A stretch of 60,703 nt of DNA from Clostridiaceae bacterium (GCA_016297645.1 JAEDGF010000003.1:1-60703); one strand, 5' to 3'. Numbered from the stretch's first letter, positions 41,029 to 49,893 are shown. Notes: generated from the sequence alone by a model not told the origin. Translations and numbers: made by a program.

Positions 41029-44000
41029 ATGACAGAAAACGAAAACAGACAAAACGATTTCCTTGAAGCGTTCCTCAACCCTCCGCGTGAATGCGGCGAA
41101 GTGCCGTTTTACTGGTGGACGGGGGACAGACTCGATAAAGAGCGCATTCGCAGTCAGCTGACGGCATTAGCCGAAAAAGGTATTGCAGGCGTTCAGGTCA
41201 ACTATGCCCATATGAAGGACGGCGGCGAAGATGACGCTCCCTTCGGCGGCTTCGGCAGAAGTATTCCCGGCAAGCCCGTTCAGTTCTCGGACGAGTGGTG
41301 GGAATTCTTCGGATATGCGGCCGAGGTCTGCGAAGAACTCGGAATGGGTATAGGCGTAGGGGATTATACTCTTGCGTGGATCGGGAACGGATTTTTTACA
41401 GACCGTGTCGCTTGTGCGGATGGAATGGCTGCAACGGTCATCTCGTGCGAAAAAATAATGTTTTTCGGTGCGGGCGGATATCAGCCCGACGAAGATGTTC
41501 TTGCCGTTATCTCGTATGACGACGCTCAATGTACCGTCCCTACGGTCATATATGAGCGCGGCAAGGGCTTTTCCGAGGATGTTCCGGCGTTCGCGGAAGC
41601 ATTCGAAGTACGCATAAAAACAGCGGAGCGTTCGATAAATCCGATGGCTCCCGGTTGCGGAAAAATGCTCACGGGGATATATTTTGAGGAATTCGAACGC
41701 CGTTTTCCGAAGCTGAAAAAAGGAACGCTTAACTACTTTTTTCAGGACGAGCTCATGTTCGGCTGCGATGTCCGTTATCTTTGGAGCGACGGACTGCGCC
41801 GCGCGGCAGAGAAGCGTTTCGGATACGATCCCATTGGATTTATTCCGCATCTGTTTTACAATCTCGGCGATATAACGCCGAAAATAAGGCTTGATATTGC
41901 CGATGAACGCACCCGTCTTACGGAGGAAAACTATTTCAAGCCGATATATGAATTCCACGCGTCACGCGGACTTATCTACGGATGCGACCAGTCGAGCCGC
42001 GGCAGAAAGCCCGATGAGTTTTCGGACTATTTCAGGTGCGTGCGCTGGTTTACCGCCCCCGGAAACGACACGCCGGGCAGAGCGGCAGACCTTATAAAAG
42101 TCAAGGTCAACAGCTCGATAGCGCATTTGTACCACCGTCCGCGCGTGTGGCTCGAAGGCTACCATTCCTCCGGCTGGGGTACAACGCTTGAAAGCATTAC
42201 CGCCGCTACGGACGACAATTTTATTTTCGGTGCAAATCTCTTGAATCTGCACGGTCTTTACTATTCCACACTCGGCGGATTTTTCGAGTGGGCGCCGCCC
42301 GATTTCCATTTCAGAATGCCGTATTGGGACGACGAAAAGCAGTGGCTCGACAAGTATAAAACCATGTCGGCGCTTCTTACCGTCGGCGCGCACAGGTGCG
42401 ATGCGGCGGTGTTCTATCCCGTTTCCTCCTGCGATTACGGCGAGAACAGCGAAAAATGCGTAAACGACACTTTCGAAACCGCCGAAAGGCTGTTCAATAA
42501 CGGAATTGATTTCGATTTTATAGACCATCAGTCGATAGAACGGGCAAAATTCATAAACGGAATGCTTTGCACCTCCGACGAAAAATACCGCGCGCTCATC
42601 TTTTGCAGCGTTGACTGCATCAGGTACAGTGTGATAAAGCAGCTCAAAGCGTTTCTCGACAGCGGCGGATATGTCTTTTTCTGCGGGATAACACCTTATG
42701 CTTCCGACCGCGCCGGACTGAACGACGAGGTGTTCGGAAACGATATTCTCGATATGCTGTCGCACCCGCATTGTATGCTGACCGCAAATTCGGAGGAGCT
42801 TATAACCGCGATAAACAAGCGTGTTCATCGCAGCTTTCTTCCGGACGGCACGGCGATGGGCGACAAGGTGTATGTCAACAGACGGGTATGCGGCAAGGAC
42901 AGTCTTTTCTTTGTCCGCTACGCCGAAAAAGACAGCGTCTGCCGGTTCGAAGCGGAGGGGACGCCTTATCTGCTCGATCCCGAGCGGAAAAAGATATACC
43001 GGCTCACAGGTACAGTTTCGGAGAGCGGTTTCGTCTTTATAAAAATGCCGACCGAAAAAAATGAAAATGCGCTGGTACTGTTTACGGATAGGCTTCTCCC
43101 GTATGACGGCGACATAAACACCTCCGGCTTTCCCGAGAGAATTACCGTGTCGCAGACGGAAATTGACAGGTGGAATTTTGAGCTGCTGCCGACGCTTGAC
43201 AACAGGTACGGCGATTTCTATCTGCCCACCGGAGGCGTTATCGGGGCAGAAGCGAGATTTTTTGACCGGTGCGTGACGGACGAAGCCCGGTGCAGTCAGC
43301 CGGAGTTTACGCACCGCAGTGCAGCCTACTGCATGAGCAGACGGTTTTTCCGCTGTAAGGGTGATGTGACTCCCGCCGTTTTCTCTGCCGTTTTGAAGGA
43401 CGAGCTCCCCGAAAGCGATTACGAGATTCTCCCCATACATGAGCGGTACGGCTTTATATATACCGGCGACAATTATGACCGGTATATCTACGAACAGGGC
43501 TACCACGGATTAAAGGGCAGAGTGTATAACGATAACTTTATTTTTGACAAAGACTCCGTTTTTGTGTCGTCCGTTTTTGCCGCAAAGGATATGCAGGCGT
43601 ATGTGTACCTGTGCGGAATTCATCCGGATAAGCTGTTCGTAAACGGTACGGAGGTATGCGATCCCACTGTGCCGGTCGAACTTAAAAAGGGTAAAAACCG
43701 GGTCGTTGTCGCCTACATATATGATGAAAGCGGGAAACCGGATTACCGCAACCGTTCGCCGTTGAAGCGCTCCGGTGTATTTTTTACGACAAAAAAAGAC
43801 TTCTCCGAAACGGGCTTCCCGTTATCGTGCGTTTCCTTTGCAAATCCCGATTTTCTGCCGTATTGCAGTCCGTTTGAAAACGGGGAGCTGCTCTGCCTTT
43901 CCTTCAAGGCTCCTCCGGGATTTTACGCGCTTGAAGCGAATTTGTTCGGTTCGCTCGTCAGCGCCGAAGCGGACGGAGCTTCGCTTAAAATCAAAGAGGG

Positions 44001-44523
44001 CGGAAAAGGTAATTTCGGCGGAGATGTTTATTTTGCCGAAGCGGAAAAGCAATTCGATGAGGGCGCTCAGGTAACGCTCCTTATCAAACCGAATGACGGT
44101 ATTGCCGACCTCGGCGCTGTTCCCGAGCCTGTCAGGTTGTCCTGCGGCAAGGGGATAATTTCGAGCGGCGATATTTCGAAGAACGGCGCGCTGTGCTGTT
44201 ATTCCGGAAAAATGCGCTACACCGCCGAAGTGAATGTCCGCAAAGAGGATATTGACGAGCGGTTTGAATTGAATTTGGGGCGCGTCGGTGCAACGGCAAG
44301 CGTTTGCATAAACGGAAAAGAACCGATAGTTTTTACCGGAGCACCGTTTTCGTGCGAGGTTACGGACAAGCTTGTAAACGGCACAAATACGCTTGAAATC
44401 ACTGTTTCGAATACGCTGTCAAATCACTATTCGACTGTTCCGTCACGGTATTCAAACTATCCGGAGGACGCGTCGTCCGGACTTATAGGACCCGTGACTC
44501 TGACGGTATATAAAGAGATATGA
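41029..44523 (+). CDS. GH106-like glycoside hydrolase (alpha-L-rhamnosidase-type)
   Basis: A 1164-residue protein. The N-terminal third fits GH106: FLNPPRECGEVPFYWW at the start with IRSQLTALAEKGIAGVQV, the FQDELMFG and HASRGLIYGCD segments of the barrel, and EGYHSSGWGTTLESITAATD, where catalytic glutamates are found in the family. The C-terminal 130 residues (YTAEVNVRKEDIDERFELNL; FSCEVTDKLVNGTNTLEITV) form a galactose-binding-like beta-sandwich. No signal peptide, so it would act inside the cell on imported rhamnosides or rhamnogalacturonan fragments. It begins 5 bases after the DUF711 stop with no visible ribosome site, implying coupling. Exact substrate unknown. Confidence 0.75.
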   Translation: MTENENRQNDFLEAFLNPPRECGEVPFYWWTGDRLDKERIRSQLTALAEKGIAGVQVNYAHMKDGGEDDAPFGGFGRSIPGKPVQFSDEWWEFFGYAAEVCEELGMGIGVGDYTLAWIGNGFFTDRVACADGMAATVISCEKIMFFGAGGYQPDEDVLAVISYDDAQCTVPTVIYERGKGFSEDVPAFAEAFEVRIKTAERSINPMAPGCGKMLTGIYFEEFERRFPKLKKGTLNYFFQDELMFGCDVRYLWSDGLRRAAEKRFGYDPIGFIPHLFYNLGDITPKIRLDIADERTRLTEENYFKPIYEFHASRGLIYGCDQSSRGRKPDEFSDYFRCVRWFTAPGNDTPGRAADLIKVKVNSSIAHLYHRPRVWLEGYHSSGWGTTLESITAATDDNFIFGANLLNLHGLYYSTLGGFFEWAPPDFHFRMPYWDDEKQWLDKYKTMSALLTVGAHRCDAAVFYPVSSCDYGENSEKCVNDTFETAERLFNNGIDFDFIDHQSIERAKFINGMLCTSDEKYRALIFCSVDCIRYSVIKQLKAFLDSGGYVFFCGITPYASDRAGLNDEVFGNDILDMLSHPHCMLTANSEELITAINKRVHRSFLPDGTAMGDKVYVNRRVCGKDSLFFVRYAEKDSVCRFEAEGTPYLLDPERKKIYRLTGTVSESGFVFIKMPTEKNENALVLFTDRLLPYDGDINTSGFPERITVSQTEIDRWNFELLPTLDNRYGDFYLPTGGVIGAEARFFDRCVTDEARCSQPEFTHRSAAYCMSRRFFRCKGDVTPAVFSAVLKDELPESDYEILPIHERYGFIYTGDNYDRYIYEQGYHGLKGRVYNDNFIFDKDSVFVSSVFAAKDMQAYVYLCGIHPDKLFVNGTEVCDPTVPVELKKGKNRVVVAYIYDESGKPDYRNRSPLKRSGVFFTTKKDFSETGFPLSCVSFANPDFLPYCSPFENGELLCLSFKAPPGFYALEANLFGSLVSAEADGASLKIKEGGKGNFGGDVYFAEAEKQFDEGAQVTLLIKPNDGIADLGAVPEPVRLSCGKGIISSGDISKNGALCCYSGKMRYTAEVNVRKEDIDERFELNLGRVGATASVCINGKEPIVFTGAPFSCEVTDKLVNGTNTLEITVSNTLSNHYSTVPSRYSNYPEDASSGLIGPVTLTVYKEI

Positions 44524-44640
44524 TTTTGTTTTGCTGCCGCGTCAGCCGAATATAATCAGTCTGTCGGATGTGGCAACCGGCGAGAAAAATTAACGCCGAA
44601 AGCGTGTTCCGAATGAAAGTCGCCTTCGCATAAAAAACAG

Positions 44641-44684
44641 AAACACGCTTCCCGTCAGCCTGTCGAGGCAAGGGATGCGTGTTT
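44641..44684. terminator. Hairpin between GH106-like and carbonic-anhydrase genes
   Basis: AAACACGC (44641-44648)/GCGTGTTT (44677-44684) with inner TCCC/GGGA and GCCT/AGGC stems; convergent genes on both sides. Confidence 0.65.
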
Positions 44685-44703
44685 GTTACTGCCGATAATT
44701 TAT

Positions 44704-45222
44704 TTATTTTTCCTCGGATTCTTTGCGGTACTTTTTCGCAAGCTGTACATAAGCCGAAGCGTTAACGGTGTTTGAAAGGGCAGTCTTTGCGGATACCGCC
44801 TTTACCGGTTCGGCAGGCACACCGAGCATGAGTGTGTTGTCCGGTACAACGGTATTTGATGTAACGACGGCTCCGGCTCCTATAACGGAGTTTTTGCCAA
44901 CTACCGCGCCGTCAAGTACAACGGCATTCATTCCCACAAGAACATTGTCGCCTATTGTCGCGCCATGGACTATCGCGCCGTGTCCGACCGTCACGCCGTT
45001 CCCGATAACAGCCGGGTGTCCCGGAGAAACATGAACGACCGCATTTTCCTGAATATTAGAGTTCTTGCCGACCGTTATCGGTGCCATATCGCCTCTTAAA
45101 GCCGCGCCGAACCATACGGACGCGTTTTGCTGCAATGTAACTTCACCGACAACGGCTGCGGTTTCCGCTATAAAGCAGCTCTCGTCGATAACGGGTGTTT
45201 TCTTTGAATATGACAGTATCAT
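44704..45222 (-). CDS. Gamma-class carbonic anhydrase family protein (left-handed beta-helix)
   Basis: A 172-residue hexapeptide-repeat protein of the YrdA/gamma-carbonic-anhydrase group. Repeats of the [IV]G-x-x-x type run from about 12 to 150 (VWFGAALRGDMAPITVGKNS; AVVHVSPGHP; VTVGHGAIVHGATIGDNVLVG). The three zinc-ligand histidines of the family correspond to His in VVHVS and in GHGAIVHG. Members may hydrate CO2 or only bind metal, so activity is not proven. I start at ATG 45222 (MILSYSKKTPV) behind GGAG; the ATG at 45237 is upstream of that site. Single gene, own promoter. Confidence 0.85.
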   Translation of the reverse strand: MILSYSKKTPVIDESCFIAETAAVVGEVTLQQNASVWFGAALRGDMAPITVGKNSNIQENAVVHVSPGHPAVIGNGVTVGHGAIVHGATIGDNVLVGMNAVVLDGAVVGKNSVIGAGAVVTSNTVVPDNTLMLGVPAEPVKAVSAKTALSNTVNASAYVQLAKKYRKESEEK

Positions 45223-45254
45223 TTTTCTCAACTCCATTTGATGTTTGTAAGTCT

Positions 45255-45283
45255 ATTTTACTACGGCGGAGCGCAAAAAACAA
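45255..45283 (-). promoter_or_regulatory. Promoter of the carbonic-anhydrase-like gene
   Basis: On the minus strand TTGTTT (45283-45278), 17 bases, TAAAAT (45260-45255). Confidence 0.6.
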
Positions 45284-45325
45284 TGATACACTTGTTAATA
45301 ATGTGTCGGATAACAGCAAAACTTA

Positions 45326-45354
45326 TTGACTAAAACGGATTTTTCATTTATTCT
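45326..45354 (+). promoter_or_regulatory. Promoter of the PanE-like gene
   Basis: TTGACT (45326-45331), 17 bases, TATTCT (45349-45354). Confidence 0.75.
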
Positions 45355-45387
45355 ATATGTAATAACGCGAAACAGGAGTGTATGAGT

Positions 45388-46395
45388 ATGAAAATTATTC
45401 TTGTAGGCGCCGGCTCGATAGGCGGCACCACCGCAACTATGATAAAAGAGAAAAAGCACGATATCGAAATTATCGAGGTCAACCCGGAACGCGCCGAAAA
45501 AATACGCACCGAGGGTATAACGCTTACGGGCGCACTCGGAAACCATAACGAGAAATTCACGGTCTACACAAGCCCGGACGAGCTTATCGAAAAATATGAT
45601 GTCTGCATTATCGCCACCAAGTATTTTGCGCTCGCTCCCGTTGCAAAGCAGATGCTTCCCCATGTGAAAGAGGACGGACTTTTTGTGTCCATGCAAAACG
45701 GCATATGCACAGGTATTCTTGCCGATGTCGTCGGAAAAGAAAAGACCGTCGGCTGCATGATAGGCTTCGGAGCAACCATGCTTCCCAACGGCGATGTCAA
45801 TGTTACGAGCGGCGGTGAACTCAAAATAGGCAGACTCGACGGCAGAGTCGACGCGAAAATAAACGAGCTTTGCGAAGTATACAAGTCGCTCCTGCCCACA
45901 ACCGTTGTGACGGATATTGACGCTCAGCTTTATTCAAAGCTCATAATAAATTCCTGCATAAACTCCATAGCGGCGCTTACCGGCGAACCGGTCGGAGTTA
46001 TGCTCTCCGATGAAAGAGCGAAGGATATCTTCCTTGAAATCGCAAGGGAAGCCACATATCTCTCAAAAAAAATGGGGCTTAAAGTTCCGCCGTACGCGAA
46101 AGTCCTCAACTATAATCTGCTTCTTTTGTCCGAGTCGAACGGCTATAAGAAGATATGCAAGAAGCTCGTCAGCATCGTAGGCAAAAAGTTCGGTCTTGTC
46201 CGTCCTTCAACCTTGCAGTCGCTTGACAGGGGCGAAAAAACGGAGATCGATATTTTCAACGGCTACATATCCAAAAACGGTAAAAAGTACGGTGTTCCCA
46301 CACCCGTCAACGACCAGATATACGATTTTATAAAAAGAATAGAAAACGGTGAAGCCGTTTCTTCAATGAGCAATCTCGCTCAGATAAGACTGTAA
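45388..46395 (+). CDS. Ketopantoate reductase (PanE/ApbA) family protein
   Basis: A 335-residue NADPH-dependent reductase of the PanE/ApbA fold: Rossmann loop KIILVGAGSIGGTTA (2-16), IIATKYFA, VSMQNGI, the catalytic lysine in LYSKLIINSCINSIAAL, and the C-terminal family region RPSTLQSLDRGEKTEIDIFNG with Glu. It may make pantoate for coenzyme A, but many paralogues reduce other 2-keto acids, so no symbol is given. The start is either ATG 45382 or ATG 45388; AGGAG at 45374-45378 fits 45388 better. It precedes deoC but is separated from it by a terminator and a promoter, so it is not in the nucleoside operon. Confidence 0.88.
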   Translation: MKIILVGAGSIGGTTATMIKEKKHDIEIIEVNPERAEKIRTEGITLTGALGNHNEKFTVYTSPDELIEKYDVCIIATKYFALAPVAKQMLPHVKEDGLFVSMQNGICTGILADVVGKEKTVGCMIGFGATMLPNGDVNVTSGGELKIGRLDGRVDAKINELCEVYKSLLPTTVVTDIDAQLYSKLIINSCINSIAALTGEPVGVMLSDERAKDIFLEIAREATYLSKKMGLKVPPYAKVLNYNLLLLSESNGYKKICKKLVSIVGKKFGLVRPSTLQSLDRGEKTEIDIFNGYISKNGKKYGVPTPVNDQIYDFIKRIENGEAVSSMSNLAQIRL

Positions 46396-46405
46396 CAGAA
46401 TAATG

Positions 46406-46450
46406 CCGGCAGCGAAGGAAAAACAACTCTTTCGCTGTCGGTTTTTGTTT
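46406..46450 (+). terminator. Terminator of the PanE-like gene
   Basis: CCGGCAGCGAA (46406-46416)/TTCGCTGTCGG (46431-46441), one mismatch or wobble, followed by TTTTTGTTTT. Confidence 0.85.
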
Positions 46451-46463
46451 TGATTTTTTGCGG

Positions 46464-46492
46464 TTGTATTTTTCTTTGTAAAATGTTAGAAT
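46464..46492 (+). promoter_or_regulatory. Promoter of deoC and probably the nucleoside genes
   Basis: TTGTAT (46464-46469), 17 bases, TAGAAT (46487-46492), only about 28 bases before the inferred deoC start. Confidence 0.75.
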
Positions 46493-46519
46493 GAAAAAAA
46501 CAAATGAAACGGAGCGATT

Positions 46520-47191
46520 ATTACGGATATTAAAGAAATTCTTTCAAAGGTAGACCACACCGTACTTGCGCAAACAGCCGTATGGGCTGATATAAAACAG
46601 TGCTGTGACGACGGAATCAAATACGCAACCGCATCGGTATGCATTCCCGCGTCATACGTAGCCGAAGCAAAGAAGTATGTCGGCGACAAGCTTAAAATTT
46701 GTACCGTTATAGGTTTCCCGAACGGCTATTCCACAACGGCTGCAAAATGCTTCGAAGCCGAGGACGCAGTCAAAAACGGCGCAGATGAAATAGATATGGT
46801 AATAAACATCGGCTGGCTCAAAGACAAGAGATACGATGAGCTGCTCGATGAGATAAAAGCCGTCAAAAAAGCCTGCGGCGGAAAGCTTTTGAAGGTCATA
46901 ATCGAAACCTGCCTGCTTACGGATGAAGAAAAAATAAAGATGTGTGAGATAGTTTCCGCTTCCGGAGCGGATTACATCAAGACCTCCACCGGCTTTTCAA
47001 CGGGCGGTGCGACAAAAGCGGATGTAAAGCTCTTTGCCGAAAATGTCGCCCCTCATCTTAAAATAAAAGCCGCAGGCGGCATATCATCCGTTGCCGACGC
47101 AGAGGAGTTCATAAAGCTCGGTGCTTCCCGTCTGGGAACGAGCCGGATCGTGAAAGCCGTTAAAAACGAAGCAGCCGACGGTAAATACTGA
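46520..47191 (+). CDS. deoC: Deoxyribose-phosphate aldolase, apparent AUU start
   Basis: Cleaves 2-deoxyribose 5-phosphate to acetaldehyde and glyceraldehyde 3-phosphate. The full 223-residue enzyme is present: ILSKVDHTVL at the N-terminus, KICTVIGFPNGYST, EIDMVINIGWLK, the Schiff-base lysine in IKTSTGFSTGGAT and the second lysine in IKAAGGIS. The frame has an upstream TGA at 46505 and then no ATG, GTG or TTG until ATG 46796, which would delete about 90 conserved residues. The family N-terminus (M-x-DIKEIL) aligns with ATT 46520, five bases after GGAG (46511-46514), so initiation at AUU is inferred; ATT 46517, ACG 46523 or a sequence error are alternatives. It heads the deoC-deoD-deoB-cdd group. 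Confidence 0.88.
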   Translation: MTDIKEILSKVDHTVLAQTAVWADIKQCCDDGIKYATASVCIPASYVAEAKKYVGDKLKICTVIGFPNGYSTTAAKCFEAEDAVKNGADEIDMVINIGWLKDKRYDELLDEIKAVKKACGGKLLKVIIETCLLTDEEKIKMCEIVSASGADYIKTSTGFSTGGATKADVKLFAENVAPHLKIKAAGGISSVADAEEFIKLGASRLGTSRIVKAVKNEAADGKY

Positions 47192-47202
47192 TAAAAAAAC
47201 AA

Positions 47203-47340
47203 GCGGCAGCGCCGTATTGCCGGTCGGCGGGAAATGCCCGAAAAACAGGCTGTGTGTCTGTACGCCGACATCCGAAAATGCACGTATGCCCGGCGCAGTC
47301 ACCTTAACAAGTGCCCGACAGACTTTCTGCGCCGCTGCCG
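47203..47340 (+). other. Structured intergenic RNA between deoC and deoD
   Basis: The 179-base gap can fold on itself: outer stem CGGCAGCG (47204-47211)/CGCTGCCG (47333-47340), inner stem GTCGGCG (47223-47229)/CGCCGAC (47263-47269) enclosing GGG-AAAT-GCCC, and a further AT-poor segment. Both stems are perfect. It could be a processing or attenuation element; no T-run follows. I recognise no known RNA family. Confidence 0.4.
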
Positions 47341-47370
47341 AAAATAAAACACAAAGAAAGGATCATTGCC

Positions 47371-48114
47371 ATGTCTGTACCTTATCCTACGCCGCATATA
47401 AATGCGACCCCCGAGGATTTTGCCAATACCGTACTTATGCCGGGCGATCCTCTCCGCGCAAAATTCATTGCCGAGAACTTTTTGTCCGACGCAAAGCTTG
47501 TAAATAATGTCCGCGGCATCCACGGCTATACCGGATTCTATGACGGAACACGCGTATCCGTTATGGCAAGCGGTATGGGAATGCCCTCAATAGGCATATA
47601 CTCATATGAGCTGTTTAACTTTTTCGGCGTTGAAAATATCATGCGTATAGGCTCCGCCGGTGCTATATCTCCCGATATAAAGGTTCGAGATATCGTCGTC
47701 GGAATGGGTGCTTGTACCAATTCTTCTTTTGCTCACCAGTATCATCTGCCCGGTTCGTTCGCGCCTATCGCAAGCTATAAAATGCTGAAAGCCTGCACGG
47801 AAGAAGCGGATAAAGCCGGGGTAAGATACCATGTCGGCAATCTTCTCTCCTCCGACACATTCTACAATGACGAGTCCGATGTACCCGAGTCGATGCGTTC
47901 AACACCCGTGTGGAGCAAGATGGGCGTTCTCGCCATTGAGATGGAAGCCGCCGCTCTGTACATGAATGCGGCCCGTGTCGGCAAAAACGCCCTTGCGATA
48001 TGCACGATATCCGACCATATTCTCACAGGCGAAGCCACCTCTGCCGAGGAGCGTCAGAATTCGTTTACGGAAATGATGGAGCTTGCGCTCAAAACCGCAA
48101 AGGCTCTCGGCTGA
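47371..48114 (+). CDS. deoD: Purine-nucleoside phosphorylase, DeoD type
   Basis: Phosphorolyses purine (deoxy)nucleosides to base and (deoxy)ribose 1-phosphate. The 247-residue protein belongs to the hexameric DeoD class: HINATPEDFANTVLMPGDPLRAKFIAE (phosphate loop GDPLR), GMGMPSIGIYSYEL, GSAGAIS, VLAIEMEAAALYM (ribose-binding Met-Glu) and the catalytic Asp in TISDHILTGE. I start at ATG 47371 behind AAAGGA; the longer frame to 47311 lies in the structured leader. The ribose phosphate it yields is the substrate of DeoB, encoded 23 bases downstream. Confidence 0.96.
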   Translation: MSVPYPTPHINATPEDFANTVLMPGDPLRAKFIAENFLSDAKLVNNVRGIHGYTGFYDGTRVSVMASGMGMPSIGIYSYELFNFFGVENIMRIGSAGAISPDIKVRDIVVGMGACTNSSFAHQYHLPGSFAPIASYKMLKACTEEADKAGVRYHVGNLLSSDTFYNDESDVPESMRSTPVWSKMGVLAIEMEAAALYMNAARVGKNALAICTISDHILTGEATSAEERQNSFTEMMELALKTAKALG

Positions 48115-48137
48115 TATATCCGATTGGAAGTGATATT

Positions 48138-49283
48138 ATGAAAAGAGTATTTCTTACGGTTCTCGATTCGTGCGGAGCCGGTGAAGCACCCGATGCAGCC
48201 GATTTCGGCGACAGAGATTGCAATACGATAAAGAGAATATCAACCTCGCCGTTTTTCAGGGATGAAAATATGAGGCGTCTCGGGCTTAGCTGCATTGACG
48301 GACTTGATTTTCTCGGCAAAAATCCTTCTCCCGAAGCAAGCGTTGCAAGGATGCGGGAGAAGTCGCGCGGTAAAGACACTACCGTAGGTCACTGGGAAAT
48401 TGCGGGGCTTATTTCGCCCTCGCCGCTGCCGACTTTTCCGAACGGCTTCCCGAAAGAGATTCTCGACGAGTTTTCTAAGGCGACCGGACGCGGAGTGCTG
48501 TGCAACAAGCCCTATTCCGGAACGGAGGTAATTAAAGACTACGGCGAAGAACACTTAAAAACCGGAAATCTCATCGTATATACCTCTGCCGACAGCGTTT
48601 TTCAGATAGCTGCGCACGAAAGCATTGTTCCTACCGAGCAGCTGTACGAATACTGCCGCATTGCGCGCCGTATCTTAGCAGGTAAAAATGCGGTAGGGCG
48701 CGTTATAGCAAGACCGTTTACGGGTGAATATCCCTTTACCCGGACGGCAAACCGCCATGATTTCTCTCTTGAACCTCCCGCCGATACGCTTCTTGATGCA
48801 CTTAAAAAGAACGGCAAGACGGTTTATGCCATAGGCAAGATCTACGATATTTTTGCAGGCAGAGGAATAACGGAACACACCTTTACCCACTCGAACACGG
48901 AGGGAATGCAGAAAACCTTCGAAGCACTCGACAAGGATTTTGACGGCTTGTGCTTTACCAATCTTGTCGATTTCGATATGCTCTACGGACACCGTCAGGA
49001 TATTGACGGCTACGCCCGCGCATTCGCCGAGTTTGACGCGTGGCTTCCGTCCTTTACGGAAAAAATGCGCCCCGATGATGTCCTTATGATAACTGCCGAC
49101 CACGGCTGCGACCCCGGCGACGAAAGTACCGACCACAGCAGGGAATACACGCCGTTTATAATGTACTCAAAGTCGATTCCGCCGGTAAATTACGGTACAC
49201 GAAGTACATTTGCGGATATCGCCGCGACCGTTGCAAAGCTCCTCGATACACCTTTCGACGGTGCAGGCGAGTCGCTTCTGTAA
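48138..49283 (+). CDS. deoB: Phosphopentomutase
   Basis: Converts (deoxy)ribose 1-phosphate to the 5-phosphate. The 381-residue protein belongs to the alkaline-phosphatase superfamily with two Mn2+ ions: KRVFLTVLDSCGAGEAPDA (first metal Asp, 2-20), the phosphothreonine loop KDTTVGHWEIAG, and the metal-ligand run ITADHGCDPG...STDHSREYTPFI. I start at ATG 48138 with GGAAGTG upstream; a longer in-frame stretch from 48000 is inside deoD. DeoC uses its deoxyribose 5-phosphate product. It is followed after 48 bases by cdd. Confidence 0.97.
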   Translation: MKRVFLTVLDSCGAGEAPDAADFGDRDCNTIKRISTSPFFRDENMRRLGLSCIDGLDFLGKNPSPEASVARMREKSRGKDTTVGHWEIAGLISPSPLPTFPNGFPKEILDEFSKATGRGVLCNKPYSGTEVIKDYGEEHLKTGNLIVYTSADSVFQIAAHESIVPTEQLYEYCRIARRILAGKNAVGRVIARPFTGEYPFTRTANRHDFSLEPPADTLLDALKKNGKTVYAIGKIYDIFAGRGITEHTFTHSNTEGMQKTFEALDKDFDGLCFTNLVDFDMLYGHRQDIDGYARAFAEFDAWLPSFTEKMRPDDVLMITADHGCDPGDESTDHSREYTPFIMYSKSIPPVNYGTRSTFADIAATVAKLLDTPFDGAGESLL

Positions 49284-49331
49284 ATTCCGGATGTATTGCG
49301 GCGGAAACAAAAATGAAAAGGGGAGTTTTGT

Positions 49332-49742
49332 ATGAACAAAAAAGAACTGTGCGAAAAAGCGGTGAAAGCGATGCAAAACGCCTATGTTCCGTATTCGGGC
49401 TTTAAGGTCGGAGCTGCTCTTGTTTGCTCGGACGGTACGGTCTTTACGGGCTGCAACATCGAAAACGCATCGTTTACTCCCACCGTCTGCGCCGAGAGGA
49501 CAGCCGTATTCAAGGCGGTGAGCGAAGGCAGACGCGATTTCACGATGATAGCCGTCTGCGGCGGCAAAGACGGAAAAATAAACGGGATGTTCCCCCCGTG
49601 CGGCGTGTGCCGTCAGGTGCTGGCAGAGTTCTGCCCGCCCGATTTTCCGGTGATTCTTGTGACCGGAAAAAACGAATTCCGTGAGCTGAAACTCTGCGAA
49701 TTGCTGCCGTTTTCGTTCAATCCGGGCTACATGAGCGGCTGA
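49332..49742 (+). CDS. cdd: Cytidine deaminase
   Basis: Deaminates cytidine and deoxycytidine to uridine and deoxyuridine, preparing them for Pdp. A 136-residue homotetrameric-type enzyme: AYVPYSGFKVGAAL at the N-terminus, the first zinc motif VCAERTAVFKA (Cys and catalytic Glu) and the second PPCGVCRQVLAEF with two zinc cysteines. RBS AGGGGAG precedes ATG 49332. Likely co-transcribed with deoB. The BMP transporter that follows has its own promoter. Confidence 0.97.
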   Translation: MNKKELCEKAVKAMQNAYVPYSGFKVGAALVCSDGTVFTGCNIENASFTPTVCAERTAVFKAVSEGRRDFTMIAVCGGKDGKINGMFPPCGVCRQVLAEFCPPDFPVILVTGKNEFRELKLCELLPFSFNPGYMSG

Positions 49743-49811
49743 TTTATATTTCCGTTTTCGAAATATAAAGGTTACAAAAAAGAAATATTTGGGAAAATTT
49801 ACAAAAAAACA

Positions 49812-49840
49812 TTGAAAAATCAGGTGTCATATGTTAATAT
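49812..49840 (+). promoter_or_regulatory. Promoter of the nucleoside ABC transporter genes
   Basis: TTGAAA (49812-49817), 17 bases, TAATAT (49835-49840), 54 bases before the binding-protein start. Confidence 0.72.
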
Positions 49841-49893
49841 CTCTTATGCGACAGAGGCTTTTCTGTACGCCAATATTTAGGAGGATGTAAACC

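Noticed and set aside
41962..43506. 514-codon minus-strand open frame inside the GH106-like gene
   Set aside because: An antisense shadow; the plus-strand protein carries the family motifs and is continuous.
46504..46533. Nine-codon frame ATG...TAA overlapping the deoC start
   Set aside because: No ribosome site precedes it and it is shorter than any plausible leader peptide with a recognisable role; it only explains why deoC lacks an upstream ATG in frame.
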